Below the pieces are notes generated by a model. That model saw only the letters and a program-made list of their open reading frames with translations, was not told where the DNA came from and did not search any database. 64,000 nucleotides of DNA from Streptacidiphilus fuscans (GTDB taxonomy: Bacteria > Actinomycetota > Actinomycetes > Streptomycetales > Streptomycetaceae): positions 507,337 to 571,336 of the forward strand of contig NZ_JADPRT010000002.1 of assembly GCF_015690355.1 (NCBI RefSeq), given 5' to 3'. A program made the translations under genes and the position numbers. Below are positions 39,958 to 49,444 of the stretch, in pieces (the first letter of the stretch is position 1; the number at the start of each line of letters is the position of its first letter).

Positions 39958-42801
39958 ATGGCGGGCGGACGGACAGAAGGCATACAGGTAGAGATGACCG
40001 GATCGAGCGCGAGCGCGGATCAAGGCGCGGGCGCGACCAGCGGCACGCCCGAATTCGGGGTGCCGCCGACCGAGCCGGTCACACCTGTCGCACCCACGAA
40101 GGCCGCGGCGCCCACCACGCCCGCTGCCGAACCGACCACTGCGGAGCCGACCACTCCAGCGTCGGCCGGAGCTGCGTCGACCGGTGCGACGTCGACCAGT
40201 GCCGCGTCGGCCGGTGTCGACCTGGTGAAGCGTTCCGCCACCGCAGCAAGGGTCAGGCCGCGAGTCACCCCGAGCGCGCGCGGCAAGGGCGGGCACCACC
40301 TCGTGCACCGAGGCTCCCGGCACGAGGCCCCCGAGGGATTGGACCAGGGCAGCGTCGCCGTCGACGAGCCGCTGCTCTCGGCTCGCGCGCACCGGCCCTC
40401 GGACCTGATCCGGTTCCTGCTCGGGCTGCTGGGCATCATCGCCGTGCTGATTCTGACCAGCGTCGCGAAGTCCACCACGAACGGTCTGACCAGCGACATC
40501 ACCTCGGGCGCGACGAAGCTCCCGAGCGTTCTGGTCACGCTCACCAGCTTCTTCTCCACCGCGGCCGTGCTGGTCGTGCCGGTCGCCTTCGCGGTCGAAC
40601 GGCTGATCAAACGGGACGGCCTGCGCGTCGCCGACGGCGTGCTCGCCGCCGTGCTGGCCCACGGGCTCTCGCTCGGCATGGACGTCTGGGTGATGCACGC
40701 GGCGCCCGCGCAGATCCGCGACGCGCTGACCATCAACAACCAGACCGACGCCGTCCACGGCTATCTGACCCCGGTCATCGCCTACATGACCGCGGTCGGC
40801 ATGGCCAGCCGTCCCCGATGGCGGGTCGCGCTGTGGACGGTCGTGCTGCTGGACAGCGTCTCCCAACTGGTCGGCGGGTCCACCACCCCACTCTCCATCG
40901 CGATCACCATCCTGCTCGGCCTGACCGTCGCCTACGGCACGCTCTACGCCGTCGGCAGCCCCAACGTCCGGCCGACCGGCGAGCACCTGCTGGCCGGTCT
41001 GCGCAAGGTCGGCTTCGACCCGATCAGCGCCCACCGCTCCCCCGACGGCCCCGAGGGCACCCGCCGCTACCTGGTGGTCCAGCAGGTCGGCCCGCCGCTG
41101 GACGTCCACGTCATCGACCGGGAGCAGCAGGCGTCCGGCTTCTTCTACCGGATGTGGCGTCGGCTGCGGTTGCGCGCCGTGGCCACCCGGTCCAGCCCGC
41201 AGTCGCTGCGCCAGGCGCTGGAGCAGGAGGCGCTGATCGCCTACGCGGCCAACGCCGCGGGCGCCCACTCCCCGCACCTGATCGCCACCTCGGAGCTGGG
41301 CCCGGACGCGATGATCCTGGTCTACGAGCGAATCGAGGGCCGCGCGTTCGCGGACATCCCCGACGACGAGATCACCGACAAGATCCTGCGCGACACCTGG
41401 ACCTCCGTCCGCACCCTGCACGACCGACGGATCGCCCACCGCCAGCTGACCTCCAAGGCGCTGCTGGTCACCGAGGACGGCAGCACCTGCCTGGTCAACC
41501 TAGCCGGAGGCGACATCGCGGCCGGTGACCTGGCGCTGCGCATGGACGTCGCCCAGCTGCTGACCACCTTCGCGCTGCGCGTCGGCGCCGAACGCGCGGT
41601 CACCTCGGCGACCGAGGTGCTGGGCACCAGCCGGACCGCCGCGGCGCTGCCGATGCTCCAGCCGGTCGGCCTGAGCCGGTCGACCCGGCAGGACCTCGGC
41701 GTCTACCACCGCCAGCGCAAGGCGGAGGTCCAGGCCGCTCGGGACGCGCACATCACGTCCGGCGCGAAGCTGGAGGAGGCGCTGGAGGCCCACCCGGACC
41801 CCACCGACCTGCTCTCCCAGATCCGCGAGGAGATCCTCCAGCTGGTGCCGCAGGCCCCGGTCGAGCCGGCCAAGCTGGAGCGGCTGCGGCCGAAGACGCT
41901 GATCAGTTTGATCGCGGGCGCGTTCGCCGCCTACCTGCTGGTCGGCCAGCTGACCAACAACCCGCTGGCCAAGGTCGCCCACGCGCAGTGGGGCTGGATC
42001 GCGGTGGCCATCGGCGCCTCCGTGGCGAGCTACGTCGGCGCGACGATGAGCCTGGCCGGGTTCGTCCCCGAGCGACTGCCGTTCTGGCGCACCTTCGCGG
42101 CCCAGGTGGCCGGCTCGTTCGTCAAGCTGGTGGCCCCGGCGGCGGTCGGCGGCGTGGCGCTCAACGCCCGGTTCCTGCAGCGGGAGGGCGTCCGCCCGGG
42201 CCAGGCCGTAGCCTCCGTCGGCGCCTCGCAGCTGGTCGGCCTGGGCATGCACATCCTGCTGCTGCTGGGCTTCGGCTTCATCGCGGGCACGGCCAACAGC
42301 TCGGACGTGCCGTCGGCGCGCACGGTGATCACGGTGCTGCTGATCGCTGCCGTGGTGGTGCTGATCGTCGCCGCGATCCCGCGACTGCGGCGCTGGGTCG
42401 TGCTGCAGCTGCGCACGCTCTTCGTGGGCGTCATCCCGCGCATGCTGGACCTGCTGCGCACGCCGTCCAAGCTGGCGACGGGCTTCGGCGGGATCATCCT
42501 GGTGTCGATCGCCTTCATCGCCTGCCTGGACGCCTGCGTCATGGCGTTCGGCGGCTCGGCGGGCTTCGCCGCGATCGCGGTCGTCTACCTCGCGGGCAAC
42601 GCGGCGGGCTCGGCGGTGCCGGTGCCCGGCGGCATCGGAACCATCGACACCGCGCTGATCCTGCTGCTCACCAGCGCAGCGGGCGTCCCGGCGCTGATCG
42701 CCGGACCGGCGGTGCTGATGTTCCGCATCCTGACGTTCTGGTTCCCCGTCCTGCCAGGGTGGCTCTCCTTCGGCTACCTCCAGCGCAAGGGTTCCCTGTA
42801 A
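39958..42801 (+). CDS. Large membrane protein: pseudokinase plus LPG-synthase-type flippase domain
   Basis: 947 residues. Residues 1-130 are Thr/Ala-rich and disordered. Then come about six membrane helices (LIRFLLGLLGIIAVLILTSV onward, residues 140-320). A cytoplasmic kinase-like region (about 340-610) contains MILVYERIEGRAFADIP and HDRRIAHRQLTSKALLV, but NLAGGD replaces DFG, so it is probably inactive. The C-terminal third (about 640-947) is the lysylphosphatidylglycerol-synthase/flippase membrane domain (UPF0104), with VAPAAVGGVALNARFLQREG and VPVPGGIGTIDTALILLL. No aminoacyl-transferase domain follows. ATG at 39958 has GAGGGG; ATG at 39994 is an alternative. Confidence 0.83.
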   Translation: MAGGRTEGIQVEMTGSSASADQGAGATSGTPEFGVPPTEPVTPVAPTKAAAPTTPAAEPTTAEPTTPASAGAASTGATSTSAASAGVDLVKRSATAARVRPRVTPSARGKGGHHLVHRGSRHEAPEGLDQGSVAVDEPLLSARAHRPSDLIRFLLGLLGIIAVLILTSVAKSTTNGLTSDITSGATKLPSVLVTLTSFFSTAAVLVVPVAFAVERLIKRDGLRVADGVLAAVLAHGLSLGMDVWVMHAAPAQIRDALTINNQTDAVHGYLTPVIAYMTAVGMASRPRWRVALWTVVLLDSVSQLVGGSTTPLSIAITILLGLTVAYGTLYAVGSPNVRPTGEHLLAGLRKVGFDPISAHRSPDGPEGTRRYLVVQQVGPPLDVHVIDREQQASGFFYRMWRRLRLRAVATRSSPQSLRQALEQEALIAYAANAAGAHSPHLIATSELGPDAMILVYERIEGRAFADIPDDEITDKILRDTWTSVRTLHDRRIAHRQLTSKALLVTEDGSTCLVNLAGGDIAAGDLALRMDVAQLLTTFALRVGAERAVTSATEVLGTSRTAAALPMLQPVGLSRSTRQDLGVYHRQRKAEVQAARDAHITSGAKLEEALEAHPDPTDLLSQIREEILQLVPQAPVEPAKLERLRPKTLISLIAGAFAAYLLVGQLTNNPLAKVAHAQWGWIAVAIGASVASYVGATMSLAGFVPERLPFWRTFAAQVAGSFVKLVAPAAVGGVALNARFLQREGVRPGQAVASVGASQLVGLGMHILLLLGFGFIAGTANSSDVPSARTVITVLLIAAVVVLIVAAIPRLRRWVVLQLRTLFVGVIPRMLDLLRTPSKLATGFGGIILVSIAFIACLDACVMAFGGSAGFAAIAVVYLAGNAAGSAVPVPGGIGTIDTALILLLTSAAGVPALIAGPAVLMFRILTFWFPVLPGWLSFGYLQRKGSL

Positions 42802-42810
42802 GGGGAACCC
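42789..42810 (+). terminator. Hairpin at the end of the flippase-type gene
   Basis: GGGTTCCC (42789-42796) pairs with GGGAACCC (42803-42810), spanning the stop codon, followed by AAAA and then the repeat element. Confidence 0.5.
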
Positions 42811-42813
42811 AAA

Positions 42814-42929
42814 AGGGGCGCGGGGAACTGCGCGAGCAACCACCCCGTCGGGATGGCCCTGCTCGTCCAGCGACGCACCACACACCGGGGGGTGTCGCGC
42901 AGTTCCCCCCCCCCCCGTAAAGTGCAACC
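42814..42929. repeat. Inverted-repeat element between convergent genes (copy D)
   Basis: Begins AGGGGCGCGGGGAACTGCGC (from 42814) and ends GTCGCGCAGTTCCCC then a C run and AGTGCAAC near 42928, so both arms of the long form are present. It lies between the flippase-type gene and moeB, which converge. The 12-14 base C run could hide a length error. Confidence 0.75.
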
Positions 42930-42952
42930 AGGCCTTGGCGAAAAGGTCCGGC

Positions 42953-44131
42953 CTAGTAGACCGGCTTCTCCGGCTCGATCTGGTTGACCCAGCCGATGAC
43001 GCCGCCGCCGACGTGGACCGCGTCCGCGAAGCCGGCAGCGTGCAGGACGGCGAGGACCTCGGCCGAGCGGACGCCGGTCTTGCAGTGCAGGACGATCTTC
43101 TTGTCCTGCGGCATCTTCTCCAGCGCGTTCCCCATCAGGAACTCGTTCTTCGGGATCAGCGTCGCGCCCGGGATGCTGACGATCTCGTACTCGGCCGGCT
43201 CGCGCACGTCCACGACGAAGACGTCCTCGCCGGAGTCCTGCCACTCCTTCAGCTGCTTCGGCGTGATGGTGTTACCCGCCGCCGCCTCCTGCGCCTCCTC
43301 CGAGACGACGCCGCAGAAGGCGTCGTAGTCGATGAGGTCGGTGACCGTCGGGTTCTCGCCGCAGAGTGCGCAGTTCGGGTCCTTGCGGACCTTGACCGTG
43401 CGGTACTGCATCTCCAGGGCGTCGTAGATCATCAGGCGGCCGACCAGCGGCTCGCCGATGCCCGCGAGGAGCTTGATGGCCTCGGTGACCTGGATCGAGC
43501 CGATCGAGGCGCACAGCACACCCAGAACGCCGCCCTCCGCGCAGGAGGGGACCATGCCGGGCGGCGGGGCCTCCGGGTACAGGCAGCGGTAGCACGGGCC
43601 GTGCTCGGCCCAGAACACTGACGCCTGACCGTCGAAGCGGTAGATCGAGCCCCACACGTAGGGCTTGCCCAGCAGCACGGCCGCGTCGTTGACCAGGTAA
43701 CGGGTCGCGAAGTTGTCCGTGCCGTCCACGATCAGGTCGTACTGGGCGAAGATTTCCTTGACGTTGTCGACGTCCAGGCGCTCCTCATGGAGGATCACGT
43801 CCACGTAGGGGTTGATCTCCTTGACCGAGTCCCGGGCGGACTCGGCCTTGGAGCGGCCCACGTCGGACTGGCCGTGGATGATCTGGCGCTGCAGGTTCGA
43901 CTCGTCGACGGTGTCGAACTCCACAATGCCCAGCGTGCCGACACCGGCGGCGGCCAGGTACATGAGAGCGGGCGAGCCCAGACCGCCGGCGCCCACACAG
44001 AGCACCTTGCTGTTCTTCAACCGCTTCTGCCCGTCCATCCCGACATCCGGGATGATCAGGTGGCGGGAGTACCTGCGGACCTCGTCCACGCTGAGCTCAG
44101 CAGCGGGCTCAACCAGGGGTGGCAGCGACAC
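42953..44131 (-). CDS. moeB: MoeB/MoeZ: MoaD adenylyltransferase with rhodanese domain
   Basis: 392 residues. The N-terminal E1-type domain has LCVGAGGLGSPALMYLAAAG (ATP loop), the DSVKEIN region, DGTDNFATRYLVNDAA, and zinc cysteines in CYRCLYPEAPPP and CALCGENP. The C-terminal rhodanese domain has the sulfur-carrying Cys in VLHCKTGVRSAEVLAVL. It activates MoaD and related sulfur carriers for molybdopterin, thiamine or cysteine synthesis. GTG at 44131 has GGAG 6 bp upstream. A perfect SigR promoter lies 42 bp before the start, in line with moeB being a known SigR target in S. coelicolor. Confidence 0.94.
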   Translation of the reverse strand: MSLPPLVEPAAELSVDEVRRYSRHLIIPDVGMDGQKRLKNSKVLCVGAGGLGSPALMYLAAAGVGTLGIVEFDTVDESNLQRQIIHGQSDVGRSKAESARDSVKEINPYVDVILHEERLDVDNVKEIFAQYDLIVDGTDNFATRYLVNDAAVLLGKPYVWGSIYRFDGQASVFWAEHGPCYRCLYPEAPPPGMVPSCAEGGVLGVLCASIGSIQVTEAIKLLAGIGEPLVGRLMIYDALEMQYRTVKVRKDPNCALCGENPTVTDLIDYDAFCGVVSEEAQEAAAGNTITPKQLKEWQDSGEDVFVVDVREPAEYEIVSIPGATLIPKNEFLMGNALEKMPQDKKIVLHCKTGVRSAEVLAVLHAAGFADAVHVGGGVIGWVNQIEPEKPVY

Positions 44132-44172
44132 GGGGGACTCCGGTGGTGGTCGGACGGTGTGGTCTCTCGCCC

Positions 44173-44198
44173 AACAGTGCCACGCGCGGGCGTATTCC
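44173..44198 (-). promoter_or_regulatory. SigR-dependent promoter of moeB (GGAAT-N18-GTT)
   Basis: On the minus strand GGAAT (44198-44194) and GTT (44175-44173) are separated by exactly 18 bases, 42 bp upstream of the moeB GTG. Confidence 0.9.
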
Positions 44199-44251
44199 AG
44201 AGCCCCTGGTCCATGGGGCGAGACACTGCGTGAGACGGATCACCCGCACCG

Positions 44252-45163
44252 TCAGACCCGACAGGCGGTCTCCATCCAGATGTCCGCCAGCGACTCCTCC
44301 AGGGGAACCCGCGGACGCCAGCCCAGGCGTTCCCGAGCGGTACGGATGTCGGCCTGGCGCCACAGGACTTCGAGCGGGCGGTCTGCCGCGTCCGCACCGG
44401 GGATCGGGCCGCGGCTCTCCTCCATCAGGCGCCCCTCGAACCCGGAGGCCCGGACCAGCAGCGCGGCCGCGTCGCGCATCCGTACGCCCGAGCCGCCGCC
44501 GATGTTGATCACGCCCGTCGCCGCCGAGACCGCTGCCGACTGGACCGCCCGCGCCACGTCCCTGACGTCGACGAAATCTCGGAATGCGGACAGATCCGCG
44601 GTACGGATGTGCGGCTCACCGCGTTCGAGCGCCCGGCGCAGCCCCTCGGACAGACGGCCGAAGAGGGAGCCCGCGGGGACGCCCGGGCCGACCACGTCGA
44701 AGATCCGCAGCACCACGGCGTCCAGGCCGGAGGAGAGCGCCAGCTCGGTGCCCGCGAGTTTGGTGACGCCGTAGGGGCCGATCGGCCGCGGCTCGGCGGT
44801 CTCGGCTGTCGCCGTGCCGATCGGGACCGGTCCGTACTCGGCCGCCGAACCGACGTGGACCAGCCGCGCCGGATCGTGGCTGCGCCGAATCGCCTCGCAG
44901 ACGGTGGCGACCGCCTGGGTGTTGGCCCGGACCAGATCGCGCGGGGAGCCGTAGGTGGCTCCGGCGCAGTTGACCACCACACGCGGCATCACCGCGTCGA
45001 GGAACCGGGCCAGTGCGCCGGGGCTCCCGGCGGCCAGGTCGAAGCGGATGTCCGCGGAGTCACGCCGACCGAGGACGGTGACCTGAAGCTCCGGGTCGGC
45101 GAAGAGTCGGTCGGCGACGCGGCGGCCGATGAAGCCGTCGGCGCCCAGCAGCAGCACCCTCAT
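44252..45163 (-). CDS. NAD-dependent sugar epimerase/dehydratase
   Basis: 303-residue extended SDR. It starts MRVLLLGADGFIGRRVADRL (GxxGxxG), with VVVNCAGATYG, LVHVGSAAEYGPVP and the catalytic YGVTK (Tyr-xxx-Lys). RDFVDVRDVARAV and a late GLGWRP-like ERLGWRPRVPLEESL segment are typical of nucleotide-sugar enzymes. ATG at 45163 has AAGGA 7 bp upstream. It is the last gene of an apparent three-gene unit with a membrane protein and a glycosyltransferase, so a role in making or modifying a surface glycan is likely. Confidence 0.88.
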   Translation of the reverse strand: MRVLLLGADGFIGRRVADRLFADPELQVTVLGRRDSADIRFDLAAGSPGALARFLDAVMPRVVVNCAGATYGSPRDLVRANTQAVATVCEAIRRSHDPARLVHVGSAAEYGPVPIGTATAETAEPRPIGPYGVTKLAGTELALSSGLDAVVLRIFDVVGPGVPAGSLFGRLSEGLRRALERGEPHIRTADLSAFRDFVDVRDVARAVQSAAVSAATGVINIGGGSGVRMRDAAALLVRASGFEGRLMEESRGPIPGADAADRPLEVLWRQADIRTARERLGWRPRVPLEESLADIWMETACRV

Positions 45164-45341
45164 CAGGTGGTCCTTCCGTTGTGCAGGTTGATGCTCGGTG
45201 GTTGGGATCGGATCCGCCCAGCAGGGGCGCGTCCGGAGAAGGAGGCCGGCGCGGGCACGCGGACGGCTCGCGCCGCCCGAATCGGGCCCCACCGGTCGGT
45301 GAGTCAGTCGGTGAGTCGGTCGGTGGTTCGGTGACAGCCGT

Positions 45342-46649
45342 TCAGGCCCGATGCGCAGCGCGGTGCTCGCGCAGCGCACGGTGTGAGGCCGGGCTGAGCA
45401 GGGCGGTCCAGGCCCAGGCGCCGACCACTGCGAGGAGAAACCCGCAGCCGCAGGCGACCAGGCCGGCGTGACCCGGTATCGCCCGGGCCGCCACTGCCCC
45501 GAGGCAGGCCAGGACCAGGACGCCGAGGCCGGAAGCACCCCGGCCGCAACGTCGGAGCAGAAAGGCGAGGAGCAGCGCCACCCCGGCCAGCCCCTGGGCC
45601 GCCCACGACGCGGGCGTGAGCCCCGACACCCCGGCCTCGACCAGCGTTGCCGCCTGATCGGAACCTCCGTGGCCGCCGTAGGCGGACGTCAGCGTCGAAG
45701 CGACGGCGGTGAGACCGGCCAGCAAGCCGAGGAAGCAGAGCACGGTGACCGGCAGCACCGGACGCATCCGGGACCGGAACTCACGTGTGGAGCGGGCCTG
45801 GAGGTGGCTTCGGCCGATATGGCGGAACCAGGTGGCGCACCCCTCCGCCATGCCGACGCCGAGGGCCAACGCGATCTGGGCCGGACCGACTGGCTGAGCC
45901 AGGGCGAGCAGCGCACCGACGCCCAGCGCGAGGGTGCCACGCGCAGCCCAGGAACCACGGCGAGCTGGGCCCCCGAACGAAGGCACGAGCGCGGCGGCTG
46001 CCCCATGGACGAACGCGTAGACCGCCAGCGGCACGACGAGCGGCAGCGTCAGGCCGACCACGGGAACGGCACGGAGCAACAGTGCGGCGAGCAGGTAGAG
46101 CAAGCCGACCGCAGCGGCGGGCACCAGGCCGCGTCGCGCGGGCGTCTCGTCCTCCTCCGGCTCCAGCGCGTGGCGCGGCACCCGGGCGTACAACTCCTCG
46201 GCGAGCGAGAAGACGTCGGAGTGACGGTACCGCCCGGCCGTGCTGGGCCCGACGCCGTCGCGCTCCAGCTGCACGGCGATGTCCAGCGCATCCACTGCGT
46301 CGGCGTAGAAGGAGCGGTGACGGTCCATCAGCGCATGCACCGGATCGGCCGCCCCACGTGGACGCGGCGGCGAAGCCGGGCGCGGGGCCGGACGCGGGGC
46401 CGGACGCGGCGCTCCGGCATGACGCGCCTGGCCCGGGCGGGCGGTGGAGCCGCCAGGAGAGGGCGCAGCCGACCGGCCCGCTGAGCCACTCCCCGTGGCA
46501 CCGGACGCCGCGCGCCGGGCCGCATGACCACCCTGAGCGCCGTGCGAGGCACCGTTGGCACCGCGCGCCTGCGCGCCGCGTCCCTGGGCGCCGCGACCGC
46601 GCCCGCCCGGGCTCTGGCCACCACCGTGGGCGGCATGACGATGCGTCAC
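45342..46649 (-). CDS. Polytopic membrane protein with Gly/Arg/Pro-rich head, glycan-operon partner
   Basis: 435 residues. The first 100 are Gly/Ala/Arg/Pro-rich and disordered. Residues 105-170 are soluble (MDRHRSFYADAVDALDIAVQ). The rest has about ten membrane helices (LLYLLAALLLRAVPVVGLTL, GTLALGVGALLALAQPV, LPVTVLCFLGLLAGLTAVAS). No domain is recognised; a polysaccharide flippase or export role is possible from its place between a glycosyltransferase and an epimerase gene. Its ATG overlaps the glycosyltransferase stop in ATGA, so the two are translationally coupled. Confidence 0.8.
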   Translation of the reverse strand: MTHRHAAHGGGQSPGGRGRGAQGRGAQARGANGASHGAQGGHAARRAASGATGSGSAGRSAAPSPGGSTARPGQARHAGAPRPAPRPAPRPASPPRPRGAADPVHALMDRHRSFYADAVDALDIAVQLERDGVGPSTAGRYRHSDVFSLAEELYARVPRHALEPEEDETPARRGLVPAAAVGLLYLLAALLLRAVPVVGLTLPLVVPLAVYAFVHGAAAALVPSFGGPARRGSWAARGTLALGVGALLALAQPVGPAQIALALGVGMAEGCATWFRHIGRSHLQARSTREFRSRMRPVLPVTVLCFLGLLAGLTAVASTLTSAYGGHGGSDQAATLVEAGVSGLTPASWAAQGLAGVALLLAFLLRRCGRGASGLGVLVLACLGAVAARAIPGHAGLVACGCGFLLAVVGAWAWTALLSPASHRALREHRAAHRA

Positions 46650-48145
46650 TGTGCGGGCACCCCCTTCGGGATGGCGCCGATCCAGTACTCGGCGGGGCGG
46701 CTGAACGGTTGGGCGACCGGCTCGGGTGCGTCCTGCGGGACCTCGGCGGCCAGCTCCAGGTAGAGCGTGCGGAAGGCGTCTATGGCCGGCTCGACGGCGT
46801 AGAGCTCCTGGGCGCGCAGCCGACCGGCAGTGCCGAGCCGAGCGCGACGCTCCTCGTCGCCGAGCAGTGCGGAGCAGGCGACCGCGAGCGGGACGGGGTC
46901 TCCCGGTGGGACCAACAGCCCCGTCGGGCCGAGCAGTTCACGGGCCGCGCCGACGTCGGTGGCGATCACGGGACGCCCGCTGAGCTGCGTCTCGGCGAGC
47001 AACTGCGGACGGACGCCCTTGGTGCCCGTGAAGACCAGGACCGTCGCGTCCTCGTGGACGGTGCGCAGACGCGGCGGCGGACCGTCGAAGGAGACCGCCT
47101 CGGTGACGGCGTCGCCGAACAGCTCGCGGGCCAGTTCACGGCAGTGCGCCTCGTATCCGACGGCACCGGCCCGCGACTGGCCGTAGACCCAGCCGTACAC
47201 CCGGAGCTCGGCATCGGGCTGCTCCTCGCGCACCAGCGCGAAGGCACGGAGCATCGGCTCCAACCCGCCCCACGGCTCCATCGGCCCCAGCCAGGCGAGG
47301 GTGGGGCGCTCCGGCTCGGCGCCGACGGGCGGCCGGTCGGCCAGCGGCGTCGCCTCGTGGACGACCCGGATGCGCTCCCGCTGGGCACCGCAGTACTCCT
47401 GCCAGCGTTGGTCGAAGGCGCTGCCCGGGGTGATCACCCCGGCCTGGGCGTAGGCCTCGCCCGCGAGAAGGCGATGGAAGGCGAGCATCAGCGCCCGCAC
47501 CGGGTGGCGGTAACGCGAGGCGCGGTAACCGCGATAGCGCTCGCGCAGATGCAGGCTGTGCTCGGTCAGGAGGAACGGCAGGCCGAGCTGACGCTTCGCC
47601 ACCAGGGCGGGCAGTGCCGCGGCCGACCCGCCCACGACATGGCAGACGTCCACCCCGGCCAGCGCGGCCTTTCCGGACCGCCCCTGGTACCAGGGCAGGG
47701 AGAGCGGACGCAGCGCCCGTTCGAGCAGGTCGGCGGCGACCAGGACGTCCTGGAGCAGCGGGACGCCTGCGTCACCGGCACCGGCCGCTATCACCGCGCC
47801 CGACCCCAGCCAGGCGTGCTCCAGCGACCGGACCGCGGCGCCGGAGCGCAGCAGGGCGGCGAGCCCGCCCCCGCGCCCGGCCTCCGCGAGGGCGTACAGC
47901 GCGGGCCCGAATCCGGCGGCGGCGCGGGCGGGGTTGGTGTCGACCAGCGTGCGGACCAGCTCGCCGTAGGCGGCGAGGGCACGGCGTCTCCGGCCGCCCC
48001 AGGGAGGCGTGGCCCGCCTCCCCTCCCCCGCGCGGGCGGCGTCGGCCGTCGAGAGCCGGAGGAACTCGTGCTCCGCGAGGGAGCCGACCAGGCGCTGGCC
48101 CCATGCATCCGTGGCGGCACTCTCCGTGACCAGTGCGATGCGCAT
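46646..48145 (-). CDS. GT4 glycosyltransferase, PelF-like (DUF3492)
   Basis: 499 residues of the GT-B fold. N-terminal MRIALVTESAATDAWGQRLV and a middle segment LLTEHSLHLRERYRGYRASR match the PelF/DUF3492 type. The nucleotide-sugar-binding half has LAWLGPMEPWGGLEPMLRAF, then VLVFTGTKGVRPQLLAETQL and GLLVPPGDPVPLAVACSALL. First gene of the unit glycosyltransferase, membrane protein, epimerase. The donor sugar is unknown. No cellulose/Pel synthase or second glycosyltransferase lies next to it. Confidence 0.86.
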   Translation of the reverse strand: MRIALVTESAATDAWGQRLVGSLAEHEFLRLSTADAARAGEGRRATPPWGGRRRRALAAYGELVRTLVDTNPARAAAGFGPALYALAEAGRGGGLAALLRSGAAVRSLEHAWLGSGAVIAAGAGDAGVPLLQDVLVAADLLERALRPLSLPWYQGRSGKAALAGVDVCHVVGGSAAALPALVAKRQLGLPFLLTEHSLHLRERYRGYRASRYRHPVRALMLAFHRLLAGEAYAQAGVITPGSAFDQRWQEYCGAQRERIRVVHEATPLADRPPVGAEPERPTLAWLGPMEPWGGLEPMLRAFALVREEQPDAELRVYGWVYGQSRAGAVGYEAHCRELARELFGDAVTEAVSFDGPPPRLRTVHEDATVLVFTGTKGVRPQLLAETQLSGRPVIATDVGAARELLGPTGLLVPPGDPVPLAVACSALLGDEERRARLGTAGRLRAQELYAVEPAIDAFRTLYLELAAEVPQDAPEPVAQPFSRPAEYWIGAIPKGVPAQ

Positions 48146-48421
48146 GGGACCTCCGGCCCGAAAGGATGGACGACGTCAGCGTGTGGGAAAGAGCAGACGA
48201 AGAGGCCTCACCCGGTCGACCGGCCGACCACAGACTCCCCCACCACGCGTGCGGCCACCGCGCAGAACCCCTGCTCGGGGGACGCGTGTTCGGCCAACGC
48301 CACGAAACTACGTCCCGCCGCTGACAGAGCGTCGGCCTTCCCGGGCGCTACCACCCGAAGGAGTGAAGACCGACCACACTCCGTCCCGAACCGCCGTCAA
48401 CCCCCCTCCCGGAAAGGGGTC

Positions 48422-49384
48422 TCAGCCGCCGACGCGCACCGAGTCACGCACCGCGCGCGCCGTGTCGACCTCGGTCAGGAACTGGGCGAAACGGTCGGCG
48501 ACCAGCTCCGGGTACTCCATCATCGCGACGTGCCCGGCCTGCGGGAGCACCAGCAGCCGGGAGTCGCCGAAGGCGAGCGAGGCGCGCCGCGCCATCCGGT
48601 AGCCGACCAGCTTGTCCCGCAGCCCGTAGACCAGCAGCGTGGGCGCGGTCACCCGCTCCGCCTGCCGCCACAGCCCCTGCTCCCCGCGCTCGGTGTACGC
48701 GCGGACGATGCCGCGGGCGCTGCGCGAGAGCACGTCCAGCGCGTACGGAAGCTGTGCGCGGCGCCGGTACTCGGTGACCATCAACGCCCGGCGCTCCGGC
48801 GGGATCCGCCCCGGGTCGCCGTAGCAGAGCTCAAGCAGCGCCTGGGTCTGGTGCTCGACCACCCGACCGCGCGAGGCCCGGCGGATCAGGCCCGCGGCGC
48901 CGGGCATCGCCAGCAGGGCGGTGGGCAGAGCGGTCTTCTGCGGCGGCAACTCCGGCAGGGCGGGCGAGATCAGCGTCAGCGTCCGGACCAGGTCGGGCCG
49001 GAGCGCGGCCAGGCGCGTCGTCACCGCACCGCCGAGCGAGTTGCCGAACAGGTGCACCGGGCCGCGCCCGGTGAGCTCGATGAAGTCGACCACCGCGCGC
49101 ATGTGCGCGTCGAGAGAGAGGTCGCCGTCGTCCGGCGGCGGGGACTGGCCGAAACCGGGCAGGTCGACCGCGTGGCCGTCGACCACGTCGGCGAGCCCGG
49201 CCATCAGCGGTTCCCAGTTGCGGGTCGAGCCGCCCAGGCCGTGCACGAAGAGCGCGGGAGGCAGCTCTGTTCGGCGCGGCGGCTGCGCCTCGGCGAAGAG
49301 CGGACTCCCGGCCACCCTCAGCTCGTGCAGCCCGCTGCTGCCTGCGGCGGTCTCGGCCTCGAACGTCTCGCGCAGTCCGCTCAT
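48422..49384 (-). CDS. Alpha/beta-hydrolase
   Basis: 320-residue hydrolase with LFVHGLGGSTRNWEPL (oxyanion HG), the nucleophile elbow HLFGNSLGGAVTTRLA (catalytic Ser), the acid near LVYGLRDKLVG and the catalytic His in LPQAGHVAMMEYPEL. No signal peptide. The substrate is unknown; such proteins are annotated as esterases or lipases. It is divergent from the small acidic protein gene with a 60-bp gap. Confidence 0.87.
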   Translation of the reverse strand: MSGLRETFEAETAAGSSGLHELRVAGSPLFAEAQPPRRTELPPALFVHGLGGSTRNWEPLMAGLADVVDGHAVDLPGFGQSPPPDDGDLSLDAHMRAVVDFIELTGRGPVHLFGNSLGGAVTTRLAALRPDLVRTLTLISPALPELPPQKTALPTALLAMPGAAGLIRRASRGRVVEHQTQALLELCYGDPGRIPPERRALMVTEYRRRAQLPYALDVLSRSARGIVRAYTERGEQGLWRQAERVTAPTLLVYGLRDKLVGYRMARRASLAFGDSRLLVLPQAGHVAMMEYPELVADRFAQFLTEVDTARAVRDSVRVGG

Positions 49385-49444
49385 GAGGACGATGCTAGGA
49401 GGGCAGCGCCGTTACAGCATCGAGACCCACGCCGGGGAGGCAGC

